This document shows, one piece after another, positions 22,613-31,676 of a stretch of DNA of 64,000 bases. How positions within the stretch are numbered: the first letter of the stretch is position 1; each line of letters opens with the position of its first letter. This DNA comes from Mesostigma viride. Its lineage: Eukaryota; Streptophyta; Mesostigmatophyceae; Mesostigmatales; Mesostigmataceae. The DNA is taken from contig RPFO01000080.1 of the NCBI GenBank assembly GCA_009746045.1, forward strand, positions 5,919,339 to 5,983,338, written 5' to 3'. Position numbers and translations under genes: made by a program. The notes under the pieces are model-generated. The model ran no database searches, had not been told where the DNA came from, and saw only the letters and a program-made list of their open reading frames with translations.

Positions 22613-24577
22613 TCAAGGGGTGTCCATCTGAAAGCGGATTGACCATTGATAGACATGTGAAAATCGTTTCATTAAAATATTACTTACGAAGGGCAATACC
22701 GCCATGCATCCAATAAAACAATTCGGCCTGGAACCGTCGCTCAACTTGTACTGATTCACCCTGCAGCCCAGAACCGCCTTTGCCTCGTCGCCAAACAATT
22801 TCGCCTTGTAGCTGTCCATGCCTGTCGAAGTAATGTACTCGTCCAAGAGAAGCTTGACAGGCACTGCCTCTCCGCTGCACTTGACGAGCTCGCCGCTTTT
22901 CTTCAGCTCTTCGATAAAGGCGCCCACGCCGTCAGACGAAACCTTCAAGTCCGTCTTCAGGACTCTCATCTCCTCCGACCTAGGCGGCCACCTCTCGTCC
23001 TTGCTAGTTGCTGTCAGGTATACTATGCACTCTCTAATCGAAATCGCCATCAATCCTAACGCAAACTCCTTGGCGCGAGTGCCCAGTGTGGTGTCGATGA
23101 GCTTCATGTGCTGACGCTCAGGTTCCGCGTCAATTTCCTCCTGCGTGCAAAACTTGCTCACGAAAGGGTACATGACAGCGCGGTCCCACAATCCCTCGCG
23201 GTGCTCGTCAAATTTCACGTCGTTGTTGGTGTCCAAAACTAGCTTGAACGTCGTGGGAGATTGCACGTACTCGTTCGAGTGGAGAGCACGCGCCTTCAGG
23301 ACCCCGTTGCCAGTGATATTCTTGAACTTCGACGCCACGATAGGGACGTTGCGCTGGAGCTCGTTCGTCAAACCAACGCGCATGCCGCGCATTCCCAAAA
23401 CTTCTGGCGTCGCCACATCGCTGTCCCGCTCCTGCGAAGTGTAGAAAGCAGCACGAACGTTGTTCACGTTGTCGCCGTACGCTGACCTGATGACGCTCAT
23501 CAGGAAGCCCTTCCCGTTCCGTCCTGAACCCTTCCAGAAGTATCCTTGCTCGTCACGATTGTCCCCCACCATCAGTGAGCCAAGGAAACGCTTGAAGTGG
23601 GCCCGGGTCACGGCGTCTGGGAAAATTTCCTCCAACTTCACTTCCATAGCACAAGAGTCGGCGTCTGGCGTGTAGGGAAGCCCCATCTGCTTGGAAATCA
23701 TGTCGTCGGGCCGTCCAGGTCGCAGGGTCATGGTAGCGAGTTCCAGAACCCTGTTAGTGAAGCACAGGAGCAGCGGGTCTTTGTCGAGCCTCTCCACGAA
23801 TTCGGTTGGCTCGGCGTAGATGATTCCCTTGACCTCGTTGCGGATGTTGTTGATGTAAGGGCCGTCACGCAAGTTGTGGGAGATCTTCACAGCGGAGTCA
23901 GCCAGGGCTTCGAAGTACGCCGCCTTCTTATCGTCGCCCAGATACTCGGCCTTGTCACGCCGTTCAGAAAAATAGCGCGACACCTCCCGGTACTTGGACG
24001 GGAGCTTGTCCATCTCAGCGATGGCGTTCCGCAGAGGTTCGTCAGTCATCAGCTGGCGCCACCTGTGGTCCCTGAAATTCCACAACGACCCACCGCTGTA
24101 CCGCCAAGTCCCAGCAAATCCCACCACACAGGCCTCGGCTACACCGCGATGAGAGTTCTCGAAGTGCGCGAGGATGTAAGACGTCGTGGCGTCCTCGGAT
24201 GGGAAAAGCAAAGACTTGAGTTCGTCGCCGAGAGCGACATTTTCGCTCGAGAAGTCGCGGCAGTCCGAGTCGTGGCATTTCTGAACGATGCCGTCACGCG
24301 ATACGACGAGGTAAGTGTGGTTGCTCCCGTGCTCGCGGCCAGCTCCGAGGCACAAGTGGCTGAACGTGCGCAGGACGTAGTTGTCGCGGTCCTTCGAGTA
24401 GTGAAGGCTCGCAGCATCCAGCGCGTGGTCTTCAAAATTATTACGGGTGACGCTCGGTCCACCGTGCCACGATGCTCGAAGTGACGTTGGCGATATCGTC
24501 ACTGTCCAGGTGCGTGATTTCGTCGCTGCTAATGGCGAAAACCCTCGTCGAAGGGCGTCCAACGTCGCGCTTGCCAC
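22613..24577 (-). CDS. SF3 helicase part of PLV primase-helicase
   Basis: A 654-codon frame. Near residues 75-110 a C-x(n)-H, then Q-K-C-H-D-S-D-C pattern matches the zinc-binding element of UL52/PrimPol-type primases. A D5_N-like linker follows. The superfamily 3 helicase core has Walker A GSGRNGKG (about 349-356) and the Asn-bearing motif C in KLVLDTNND (about 442-450), followed by a conserved G-L-W-D-R arginine. The protein would unwind viral DNA as a hexamer next to its primase. It overlaps the primase frame upstream by 137 bp in a different phase, and the zinc element is out of frame with the catalytic primase residues. One polypeptide split by a one-base shift near 24450-24480 is more likely than two genes. 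The apparent ATG at 24577 is therefore probably not a native start. Confidence 0.88.
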   Translation of the reverse strand: MASATLDALRRGFSPLAATKSRTWTVTISPTSLRASWHGGPSVTRNNFEDHALDAASLHYSKDRDNYVLRTFSHLCLGAGREHGSNHTYLVVSRDGIVQKCHDSDCRDFSSENVALGDELKSLLFPSEDATTSYILAHFENSHRGVAEACVVGFAGTWRYSGGSLWNFRDHRWRQLMTDEPLRNAIAEMDKLPSKYREVSRYFSERRDKAEYLGDDKKAAYFEALADSAVKISHNLRDGPYINNIRNEVKGIIYAEPTEFVERLDKDPLLLCFTNRVLELATMTLRPGRPDDMISKQMGLPYTPDADSCAMEVKLEEIFPDAVTRAHFKRFLGSLMVGDNRDEQGYFWKGSGRNGKGFLMSVIRSAYGDNVNNVRAAFYTSQERDSDVATPEVLGMRGMRVGLTNELQRNVPIVASKFKNITGNGVLKARALHSNEYVQSPTTFKLVLDTNNDVKFDEHREGLWDRAVMYPFVSKFCTQEEIDAEPERQHMKLIDTTLGTRAKEFALGLMAISIRECIVYLTATSKDERWPPRSEEMRVLKTDLKVSSDGVGAFIEELKKSGELVKCSGEAVPVKLLLDEYITSTGMDSYKAKLFGDEAKAVLGCRVNQYKLSDGSRPNCFIGCMAVLPFVSNILMKRFSHVYQWSIRFQMDTP

Positions 24578-25244
24578 CGCTCGACTTTTTCCCTTTTTTT
24601 GCTGGAGGCTCGATACCGTCGGTTAGGTCGTCGACAGGCAGCCATTGCGCGTCGTCGCTCACGACCTGCACAACAAACGCCTCGAGTGGCGTCAGTTCGT
24701 CAACTGGCAGGAGCAGAGGACAGTGAGCGTCAATTGCTGGATCCTTGCGATTGTGAATGCAGTTCAGCAGCTGATTTGTCTTGTAAATCCCCTTGTCCCG
24801 TCCAGGCATTTGCAAGAGACCCGCTTGCATCAGGCGGCCCATGTCCTTCACCAAGACTTTCTTGTTCTGGATGAAAAAACGGAACGAGTATTTGGACACC
24901 CGCTTCGTAATTTCTCCTTTCGCGTTCTTCTTCTCACACCACCGCGGCTCGCGCGTGGCTGCCTCGATGTTGCGTGCGTCGATGTTGAAATTCTCGGCGA
25001 TGTCGTTAAGCAGCTCGTCAATCGTGACTCCAGGGTCCGCTTCCTCGTGGTCGAAACCCAGGTCGTAATCGAGGTATGGCTTGACGATGTCGGACTCCGT
25101 CAACGCCTCGCACCACTGGTCACCGTGTCGAATCATGTCGAGAGCTGCCGTGAGAGGGTAGTCGAGAGCGTCCCAATTCTTAGACTTCATCTTCCGCGAG
25201 AGCTTGATCGCCTTGGAGGCCGTGGGTGGACCGGGAGCCTCCAT
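24441..25244 (-). CDS. AEP primase part of PLV primase-helicase
   Basis: I take the start at 25244, an ATG in a strong CCACCATGG context; the frame itself stays open to 25325. Archaeo-eukaryotic primase motifs are visible in order: LDYDLGFD (metal-binding D-x-D, motif I), KYSFRFFI (motif II, with Arg where many families have His), and DKGIYKTNQLLNCIHNRK (motif III region). A Lys/Gly-rich linker follows (PPAKKGKKSSGGK). The enzyme would synthesise primers or act as a primase-polymerase, which matters in an element without DNA polymerase B. The frame stops at 24441 while the zinc ribbon and helicase continue in another phase. Confidence 0.8.
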   Translation of the reverse strand: MEAPGPPTASKAIKLSRKMKSKNWDALDYPLTAALDMIRHGDQWCEALTESDIVKPYLDYDLGFDHEEADPGVTIDELLNDIAENFNIDARNIEAATREPRWCEKKNAKGEITKRVSKYSFRFFIQNKKVLVKDMGRLMQAGLLQMPGRDKGIYKTNQLLNCIHNRKDPAIDAHCPLLLPVDELTPLEAFVVQVVSDDAQWLPVDDLTDGIEPPAKKGKKSSGGKRDVGRPSTRVFAISSDEITHLDSDDIANVTSSIVARWTERHP

Positions 25245-25594
25245 GGTGGTGTGAGCGCGAGAGTGCGGATTGTCGTGGGAGAGTCCACCTTTCATTCCCG
25301 TGGGAGATCTCCCACGAGGAATCAACTCGTGTCGGCGTGTCGGTTACGCCGTGTCGGTCGACCGTGTCGTCATGCAGGTTGAAGTTCGAGACCATCCTGG
25401 AAGGTTGTATATCGTATGTTTAGAAAAAAAAAAGTTTGGATTAAAAAATATTCAGTTCGTCTAAAAACACACAAAACTCGAACCTCGAACCTCGAGAAAA
25501 AATGGTCCCATGGAACTTTTTTATTTCCTGTATAATGCATGCAGTTTAGGATATCCTTTTCGACATTCATGAAAATTTCCCATGGGAGAACTAT
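25245..25594. promoter_or_regulatory. Upstream region of the primase gene with CGTGGGA palindrome
   Basis: Between the recombinase stop and the primase start. It carries a perfect 18-bp palindrome CGTGGGAGATCTCCCACG (25299-25316) and another CGTGGGA at 25274-25280. The same heptamer occurs five times in each terminal repeat. An AT-rich tract (25415-25450) could hold the promoter. A small minus-strand frame (25180-25395) overlaps but shows no motif. Control by a virus-encoded DNA-binding protein is inference. Confidence 0.5.
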
Positions 25595-26740
25595 CTACTT
25601 TTTCCTCGGCCTCAGCCGACGTCCGCCGGCCAATCCTTCTGCCGCCCTCTCGTAGAGTGCGGACGTCATCACGTCGTGCCCCATTAAGTCACCAGCCCAT
25701 TTTCGCTTTTGCCACGACGCGCCCTTCAGGAAACGGGTGATGTACGCCTGCCTCGTTGCATCGATTCCGTGGTAGATGCGGTTGTAGCGGTTGCTATACA
25801 AGGTGTGATCTATTGGGTTGCCCGGAGACCTCGGGTCCTCGAATACGTACGCCTGGTTAGCTCTCGCCCCCAGTGCGTTAATCAGCTTAGAGTACCCGTC
25901 TGGGATCTTGAAGTCGTAGACGCCGAAAGTCTCTCGCGTCTTGAATTTTTTTATGATGATGCGATGCTCGCTAGGAATGTATCCGTTCTCGTGCGGCCCG
26001 AGCTCGTCGATAGACCCGACGATGCGCATTTGATCGTGGTCGTACCTGGTCGGTGGCAGTTTCTCGCCGGACAGGTATAGAAGACCCATCAGAGCTGCGT
26101 CGGAAGTAGGGTCCTTTTTGTACTCGGCGGCGGCGATCCGCTGGAGCTGTTCGTACGTGTGTCTCAGAGGCTTGTTCTCGGCCCTGTAGAACTTCCTGTC
26201 GAGATCGCCGACCTTCAGCTCACTGACTCGGGCAGCGTACGCGTCCGTCACGTCGCGTGGGAGCCTCTTCTCGGATGGCATCATTCGATTCACCCCGTTG
26301 ACGACGCCGAGCAGGTTTTTCTCGTTCTCCCTCCACGCGTCCTCTTTCGAATGCGCGAGATTGCGTTTGGGTTCCGAGGTCTCGTGGACGACGCGAAGGA
26401 CGAGGGCGGTGTCGGCGAGGCAGTCGACAGACTCGTCTTGCGAGCACCCCATTTTGTCGAGGAGAACTCGCAGCCTGCCGATGTACCCTTTCGCGGTTCT
26501 GCGCGTCGCCCCGCGCTCTTTCGATGGCCTGCCAGGCTCGTGATGCTCTGGCCGGGCATCCACTGCGGCGACGGCCTCGTTGAACGTCCAATATCGCCCA
26601 TCGCTAACTCGCGCGGTAGTTTCGCCGGGATGAACCGGCTCCGGCAAGGGTGGAGAGGTCGCCTCCAAGCCGATTTTGTCCGCGCACTCCTGGTTGTTCG
26701 CGATCCATCGGTCACTCGGATTCCAAACGCCCTTCTTCAC
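25595..26740 (-). CDS. Tyrosine recombinase (integrase) of the PLV
   Basis: A 381-codon frame whose C-terminal half is a tyrosine recombinase: LPPTRYDHD (first catalytic Arg region, about residue 233), a GIDATRQAYITRFL segment with the second Arg, GHDVMTSALYER with the His and the nucleophilic Tyr (about 360). It would cut and rejoin viral and host DNA for integration. The N-terminal half is a helical, charged core-binding domain. The frame begins at a GTG with no upstream ATG before a stop; the first internal ATG is near residue 96. It overlaps the AT-hook frame by 4 bp, so it is probably the continuation of that protein after a one-base shift. The basic C-terminus ends in R-P-R-K-K. Confidence 0.85.
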   Translation of the reverse strand: MKKGVWNPSDRWIANNQECADKIGLEATSPPLPEPVHPGETTARVSDGRYWTFNEAVAAVDARPEHHEPGRPSKERGATRRTAKGYIGRLRVLLDKMGCSQDESVDCLADTALVLRVVHETSEPKRNLAHSKEDAWRENEKNLLGVVNGVNRMMPSEKRLPRDVTDAYAARVSELKVGDLDRKFYRAENKPLRHTYEQLQRIAAAEYKKDPTSDAALMGLLYLSGEKLPPTRYDHDQMRIVGSIDELGPHENGYIPSEHRIIIKKFKTRETFGVYDFKIPDGYSKLINALGARANQAYVFEDPRSPGNPIDHTLYSNRYNRIYHGIDATRQAYITRFLKGASWQKRKWAGDLMGHDVMTSALYERAAEGLAGGRRLRPRKK

Positions 26741-27210
26741 CTTGCTCTTGGTCGAGATGCAGTTCGTCTGATCGCGGGCGATGGCTCGCCTAGAGCTTCG
26801 CCTGCGCCCGTCGCCACTGCTCGCGGCGAGCCTCTACAGTCACCGTCATCTGATGACTGAACATGAGACAATTTTTTTGCCCGGGGCTTTTTATACCCCA
26901 CGGGGTGGATTCTTGGGCGTCCTCTGGGTCGCTTCGGTTCGTGTCGTTTTTCCGTTTTGGAGGGTAAACGACCACGTGGACGCCTCCTGTCGCTCACCAA
27001 GGCGAGGATAGCCAATCGGATTTCGGGTTTCATATCGTGACAGGTGGACGGAATCGTGTCGTGGTGGCCAGCTTCTTGAAGGATCCTAACGACACGTTCA
27101 AACGTTTTCGGTCCAAGACGAGAGCCCGCGCAGTACCGAAGCAGCGCCTGAGTGTCTAGAACGTACTCTTTCTCCATTCCAGTGTATCGTTTTGCGGGCG
27201 AAGGATCCAT
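26737..27210 (-). CDS. AT-hook protein, probably the N-terminus of the recombinase
   Basis: Starts at ATG 27210, seven bases downstream of TCTCTGATTATA on the minus strand. It is 157 codons long, with a helical N-terminal half and then KRPRGRPRIHP (about residues 94-104), a canonical AT-hook that binds the minor groove of AT-rich DNA. A second basic cluster (RRPRGRLPSK) precedes it. Its last codons overlap the recombinase frame, which lacks its own ATG. Either it is a separate AT-hook protein or, more likely, one AT-hook/recombinase protein broken by a frameshift near 26740-26800. Confidence 0.6.
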   Translation of the reverse strand: MDPSPAKRYTGMEKEYVLDTQALLRYCAGSRLGPKTFERVVRILQEAGHHDTIPSTCHDMKPEIRLAILALVSDRRRPRGRLPSKTEKRHEPKRPRGRPRIHPVGYKKPRAKKLSHVQSSDDGDCRGSPRAVATGAGEALGEPSPAIRRTASRPRAR

Positions 27211-27217
27211 GTTATAT

Positions 27218-27229
27218 TATAATCAGAGA
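27218..27229 (-). promoter_or_regulatory. Putative viral promoter motif TCTCTGATTATA
   Basis: The 12-mer lies on the minus strand, exactly 7 bases before the ATG of the AT-hook gene. The same 12-mer at the same 7-base spacing precedes the ATG at 40708 on the plus strand. Identity and spacing suggest a promoter or initiator element. Confidence 0.5.
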
Positions 27230-27232
27230 AAT

Positions 27233-27457
27233 TTATTTTACCGACAAGAAAACATTGAAGTTCTTTCGAAACATTTTTTTCGGGTCGCGTTGGTCGAAGT
27301 CTATCCCGAAAAAGCTGTGAGGGTCGTCCTTGACGGCGTGGTCCCATAGCGCGAGAAACTCGTCTGGCTGGCGCCACGGCTCCTGCGCTCTCTTCCGCGA
27401 TCTGACGCGCGGCCCTGTGGTCTTTTGTGCGAAAAAGAGCCAGAAAACTGATGTTGG
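27233..27457 (-). pseudogene. Packaging ATPase, 3' part cut off by a retrotransposon
   Basis: Directly outside the Ty3 LTR, this minus-strand segment encodes the C-terminal end of the packaging ATPase that begins at 36808. The first codons after the junction (SFLALFRTKD, then ARQIAEESAG) are in one frame. The typical final segment (DEFLALWDHA, then FGIDFDQRDPKKMFRKNF) is in the next. So a one-base shift near 27375-27395 is present in addition to the insertion. The frame stops at 27233, 23 bases before the AT-hook start. Confidence 0.75.
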
Positions 27458-28031
27458 TGTTACGTCCTGGCTCGACTCTATCCCAAACATCTCGCCTAAC
27501 CTTACCTAAACTAGTGATGAGGCACCTACCTAGGAGTGAGGAGCTATATTGGCTATAAGACCTAGGACGCGACGACGCTGCTTCTCAATGCATTCCCTTA
27601 TAATACGCCATATACCGAATAAAACCAGGGTACTACGAAGGAAACAATACTACACTGCCGTGACCCAAGCCTATATGTGTTAATTCATTTAACACACGCC
27701 GAGTGCCATTCACGAAGGACAACTGCTGCATAAATGATCGCCGACAGGCGTGTATGCTCGGGCCGACATCGACCCTCGCCCACAGGACCAACGCACGTCC
27801 ACAAGGTTCACACGCAGGATAAAAGGACCACTACTAAAGTACGCAGCGCGGCGCGACTGCACCGAACCACCATACTGTACAATTGCCACGTCACAAGGCC
27901 CGGTACCGACCGGCCAAAAGGTCCTTACTACACGTAAGCCTAGGAAAGTCAGCGAACTGCTCCGGAATGGCTGAGGCAACAAGGGACCTAATTTACGTCC
28001 GTAACAACAACAAAAGTTACGCGACGTAACA
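27458..28031 (-). repeat. 3' LTR of the Ty3-like element
   Basis: 574 bp, TG...CA type. On the minus strand it is preceded by a G-rich polypurine tract (28032-28044, TGTGGGGGGGAGG). Near-identical to the 5' LTR at 35565-36139. Confidence 0.92.
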
Positions 28032-28044
28032 CCTCCCCCCCACA

Positions 28045-28495
28045 AAGGTAGGGAGCCCTCTCCCTACGCACAGGGAGGAAACCAAGGGATAGGAAACCTA
28101 ATGCACCCAGCACACACCAACACAATCGGCAGGCCATCCAAGATACAAAGCACCAACGTATTAACTCGGTCTCCACCACCACGCCGGGAGGTGTAGGGTT
28201 AACCAGCACCAAGCCTGGTGGTAGGTTCCCCTAACTGCCTGGAACAGAGTCCTTGCCGGGGGGGACGGCACTGGGCAGGACACACAGAGTAAACAAATCA
28301 GTACCAAGGACCAAGAACGACCAGTCAACTGGCCAGAACGTGAGGGCGACTCTATATACCGGAGGGACAACACCCTCAGGTCGGGCCTAAGGCCCTCTAT
28401 CTAGTTGCCATCAGTCTGGTAAGTGCCACGCGAGGCCAGCAGAACATCCAGATACGCATGGTAGTGGGCCACATCATCGGCATTGTCATGCCTAT
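28045..28495. other. Ty3-like element, non-coding 3' region
   Basis: Lies between the polypurine tract and the last ORF on the minus strand. I see no gene or motif in it. Confidence 0.4.
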
Positions 28496-29338
28496 CTACA
28501 GTGAGGAAAACATCGGCCCACACGCCATCAGGAAAAAGACCCAGAAGGCCCAGTAATACCTATGCTGCGTAAGAACGACCTGGCCACGGGCCCAGTCCAG
28601 GAAACCACAGGCAAAGAGGCGTAGGAAAGGCTCTACCGCGATCAAGCAGAGAGCCCGCAGGAGTAGGCGATGATACCGGATCCGAGAGCGCAAACCCGTC
28701 GGGAAGAACAGATCTACCAGGGGCTCCACGTCAGACGGCCACATCCGGATGTGCCGAACCTCACGGAAGCGCCACCGACGGGCACACTGTCGCGACCCGA
28801 ACGTCTCGAGGTAGTCGCTAGCCCGAGGAGGAGGATGGCCACGGGAGTCCAGACCCTGGCCCGGGATGGGCGCTGGACGACGGGCATCCCACTCTAGGAT
28901 GGGCTGGAGAACCGTGCTGTACGTAGCACCCGGCACCACAGGAAACTCTACCGTAAGGGCATCTGAGGCCATAATGCCCAGAGGCGGAGGGTAAGCCCAC
29001 TGGAACCCACCGTAGGTGTCCAAGTCATTGTGACGCCTAGCCCAGCGATACAGAACGCGCCGAACCAGGATCTCGCCCTGGAACACAGGATCAGCTACAA
29101 TAACCATATCGAAAGGAGGCCGATCAGTCTCAATGGGTAGGCCACGGTCCCGCGGCGCCCGACACACCTGGGAGAACCCGAGGGACATGGGCGAAATGGC
29201 AAGCTCGGCGGAGGCGCGCGGCAGGTCACACTGTCGGCAGGCGTGCGCAGACATACCGTACCCAAGGACAGGCGTGTCGCGCGACTCCGGCGTCGCATGC
29301 ACCACAGAAGGGACCCGATCCTGATCGCCCTCGGACAA
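28496..29338 (-). CDS. Unknown protein downstream of the integrase region, Ty3-like element
   Basis: A 280-codon minus-strand frame in the position of an env-like or accessory ORF. It contains a possible C-x2-C (near C-R-Q-C-D), many Arg and Pro, and hydrophobic segments near the C-terminus (LLLRALCLIAVEPFLRLFACG and later YYWAFWVFFLMACG). I recognise no family. It follows the 29352-30086 frame with one stop and a phase change between them, so the two could have been continuous. A transmembrane role is only suggested by the hydrophobic end. Confidence 0.4.
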   Translation of the reverse strand: MSEGDQDRVPSVVHATPESRDTPVLGYGMSAHACRQCDLPRASAELAISPMSLGFSQVCRAPRDRGLPIETDRPPFDMVIVADPVFQGEILVRRVLYRWARRHNDLDTYGGFQWAYPPPLGIMASDALTVEFPVVPGATYSTVLQPILEWDARRPAPIPGQGLDSRGHPPPRASDYLETFGSRQCARRWRFREVRHIRMWPSDVEPLVDLFFPTGLRSRIRYHRLLLRALCLIAVEPFLRLFACGFLDWARGQVVLTQHRYYWAFWVFFLMACGPMFSSL

Positions 29339-29351
29339 CTCCCGGAGGGAA

Positions 29352-30086
29352 TCAGCAGCGCGGGTGGCGCGGGATCAGGCCGCTGGCCCGAACAACCGCA
29401 GCCAAAGACCGCGGGGCCGAAGGGACAGGGGCCGAAGCAGGGGTAGGAACCGGCACAGACGCAGACGGCGCCGGTACAACAGGAGGTCGCGTCGGACCTG
29501 CTGCCGGAGGGGGTCGCGACGGACCCGCCACCGCAGCTGGCGCTCCGGTCTCCGGTGGCGGCGCACCCCCAGGCCACATGTTGAAAACAGGGCCCGTAGG
29601 GACAGGCAATCCGGCATACGACTGGTTACCATCCAAGCTCCAGTCGGGCACCGGAATCCTCTGCGGAGGACCACCCTCCCAAAGCCTGGGAAGACCGCCC
29701 GGGTCGCTAAAGAAACCCCGCGATGGCGGCGCTGGCGCTGTGGGGGGCCCGGAAGCGACGACGGCGGGCGCGGCCGCTGGGGCGGAAGACTCGCGCAGAG
29801 GCGCAGGTACGTCGGTAGCAGGCGCAGAGACAGCCGGAGGCGTAGGAGCCGCAGCAACAGAAGAAACCGCAGCTACCGAGGGCTCGCACAGCGCGGGCGA
29901 AACCGTAGGCGCCGAGGCAACCGAAGGGGAAGGGGGCACAGATACAAAAGACACCCCACCTGGCGTGGCTGGAGCATGCGCCTGGGCCGCCATGAAGGCC
30001 CCGAAAGCCGCGGTCAGGGACTGGATCTGTGCCTGCATCGCAGAAACAGTCGCCGAGAGAGGATCAGGCTCACGATCCGAGCCCAA
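29352..30086 (-). CDS. Pro/Ala-rich protein, Ty3-like element
   Basis: A 244-codon frame with extreme Pro, Ala and Ser content. It begins with a short helix (SATVSAMQAQIQSLTAAFGA) that resembles the coiled-coil start of some Gag proteins, and it ends in a basic tail. It sits exactly where the integrase DDE catalytic core is expected. Composition is far more GC-rich than the neighbouring RT region, suggesting recombination with another element. Function unknown. GC-rich antisense frames overlap it and are rejected. Confidence 0.4.
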   Translation of the reverse strand: MGSDREPDPLSATVSAMQAQIQSLTAAFGAFMAAQAHAPATPGGVSFVSVPPSPSVASAPTVSPALCEPSVAAVSSVAAAPTPPAVSAPATDVPAPLRESSAPAAAPAVVASGPPTAPAPPSRGFFSDPGGLPRLWEGGPPQRIPVPDWSLDGNQSYAGLPVPTGPVFNMWPGGAPPPETGAPAAVAGPSRPPPAAGPTRPPVVPAPSASVPVPTPASAPVPSAPRSLAAVVRASGLIPRHPRC

Positions 30087-30361
30087 AGGGTAGGCTCCAC
30101 CGACGCGCGCCGGGTCGACCGTGGTGAAGACGGGACAGGGGAAGGAGCCGACACTGAGGAGGAGGACGCTGCAGGGGAGGCCGAATACTCTGGCGTGTAC
30201 TGTGCCTCGACTGGTGCGTCCGTAGGGGAAGGGTCGCCAAATGCTACTCCCGCTGTCTGGTCCGCGATCTCCATGAACTCGACCGCCCGTAGGAGGTCAC
30301 AGGGGTTGTCATCTATATCTGCCTCGCCCTCGCCCGGAAGCCAGGGGAACACCTCCAGTAG

Positions 30362-30630
30362 TAAGAGCGGGCTACTAGGTCCCGTACCCGTTTACCACCC
30401 TGATGAGCAGCTAAGTCATGCAACTCAAAGAGCAAGGAGGAGCGACAGATAGGAGGGACATACAGGCGCCATTGAGGGGGAGAATCTGCTATTTGCACAT
30501 ATAAAAACCCACCTACAAATTTACAAGGGTGCTTGCCTAATTGTTGGGGAAGGGCTGCAATGGCAGCTAAAGCTTCCGGCTCAGTGGCCGTAAATCTACT
30601 AATAAGGCGTTCAAGATCAGAGGTAGGCAT
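30362..30630 (-). pseudogene. Integrase N-terminal zinc-binding domain, truncated
   Basis: The minus-strand frame contains HDLAAHQGGKRVRDLVARSYYW, the H-x3-H half of the HHCC zinc-binding domain of retroviral-type integrases. Immediately after YYW the family pattern stops: the two Cys and the D-D-E core are absent and Pro/Ala-rich sequence follows. The integrase cannot be catalytically complete in this copy. Confidence 0.7.
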
Positions 30631-30740
30631 CGCTACAGAGGTATCCAGAACAGGTTTAAAGAGGTCTCCTACCGCCTTGCCAAAGAGAAGGGGAGGTCCT
30701 AGAGGGACTATGTTATCATAAGACTTTCCTGACCTAGTCG

Positions 30741-31668
30741 CTATATGGCTAAGCGGTATGGAAATTTTATTTTTCCCCTCCCCCCCACCGAGACCACAGG
30801 AAGGGCCTCACACGGGAGAGAGAGTCCTACGTGAGAAAGGAGATCAGGCATGCGAACAGCAGTATGAAAGAGATAGGCATAGGATTCATCATCAGGTAGT
30901 TCACCATAAGGGGTTACACCCATAGTAGTAGGAACTAGAGTAGTATTGAGAACATCCAGGTCCTCGAAAAAGGAGTAATCTGCGCGACGGGAGAGTGCAT
31001 CTGGTACTATGTTATCTACACCTGAACATACTGAAGTTTAAAAGGGGAAAACTGTGCTAAAAACTCCATCCAGCGCGCTTGACGAGGGGTAAGGTTGGGT
31101 TGGGAGAGAAGATGGGTAAGGGGACGGTGATCCGTTTGATAACTAATCTATAAGGATCTATCTCACAGGGTTCATTCAGGCAGACATCAAATTGAGCACC
31201 TTTAAGAAAGTGCTGCCACGCGTGGCAACAATACACCACCGCTAAGAGTTCCTGCTGGTGTACGGGATAGTTACGCTCCGCAGGGAGCATTGTCCTAGAG
31301 ATATACTCAATTGGCTGTAAGCCCTGACCCTGATCCTGGAGAAGGACGCCCCCTATAGCTACCTTACTAGCGTCTGTAGCTACCACAAAGGGTTTAGTAG
31401 TATCCGGTAGGATGAGTACGGGAGGAGAGAGGAGTAGGGATTTTAGACACTGAAAAGCCGACTGACATTCACTACTCCAGACAAAGGGGATATCCTTCTT
31501 TAATAAATGATTAATAGGGGCTGCTATAGTTGCGAAACGCGGGATAAAACGCCTATAGTAAGAGGCAATCCCTAGAAAACTACGTACACCTTTAACGTCG
31601 GTAGGGGTAGGCCATTCCTGAATTGACTTAGTTTTATCCGGGTCGGTAGCGACCCCGGCATCTGACAA
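30741..31668 (-). pseudogene. Ty3-like RT connection and RNase H region
   Basis: Continues the RT in another frame: GHVLSDAG, VRSFLGIASYYRRFIPRFA (Ty3 RT thumb and connection), FVVATDASKVAIGGVLLQDQ (first catalytic Asp of RNase H), and HQQELLAVVYCCHAW (catalytic Glu). A frame change near 31150 and stop codons follow; the remainder to 30741 fits a decayed RNase H C-terminus. The frameshift at 31668/31677 separates it from the polymerase core. Confidence 0.8.
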
Positions 31669-31676
31669 AACATGTC

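Noticed and set aside
23597-24484. 295-codon antisense frame opposite the primase-helicase
   Set aside because: No motif, and the minus strand carries the Walker and zinc motifs.
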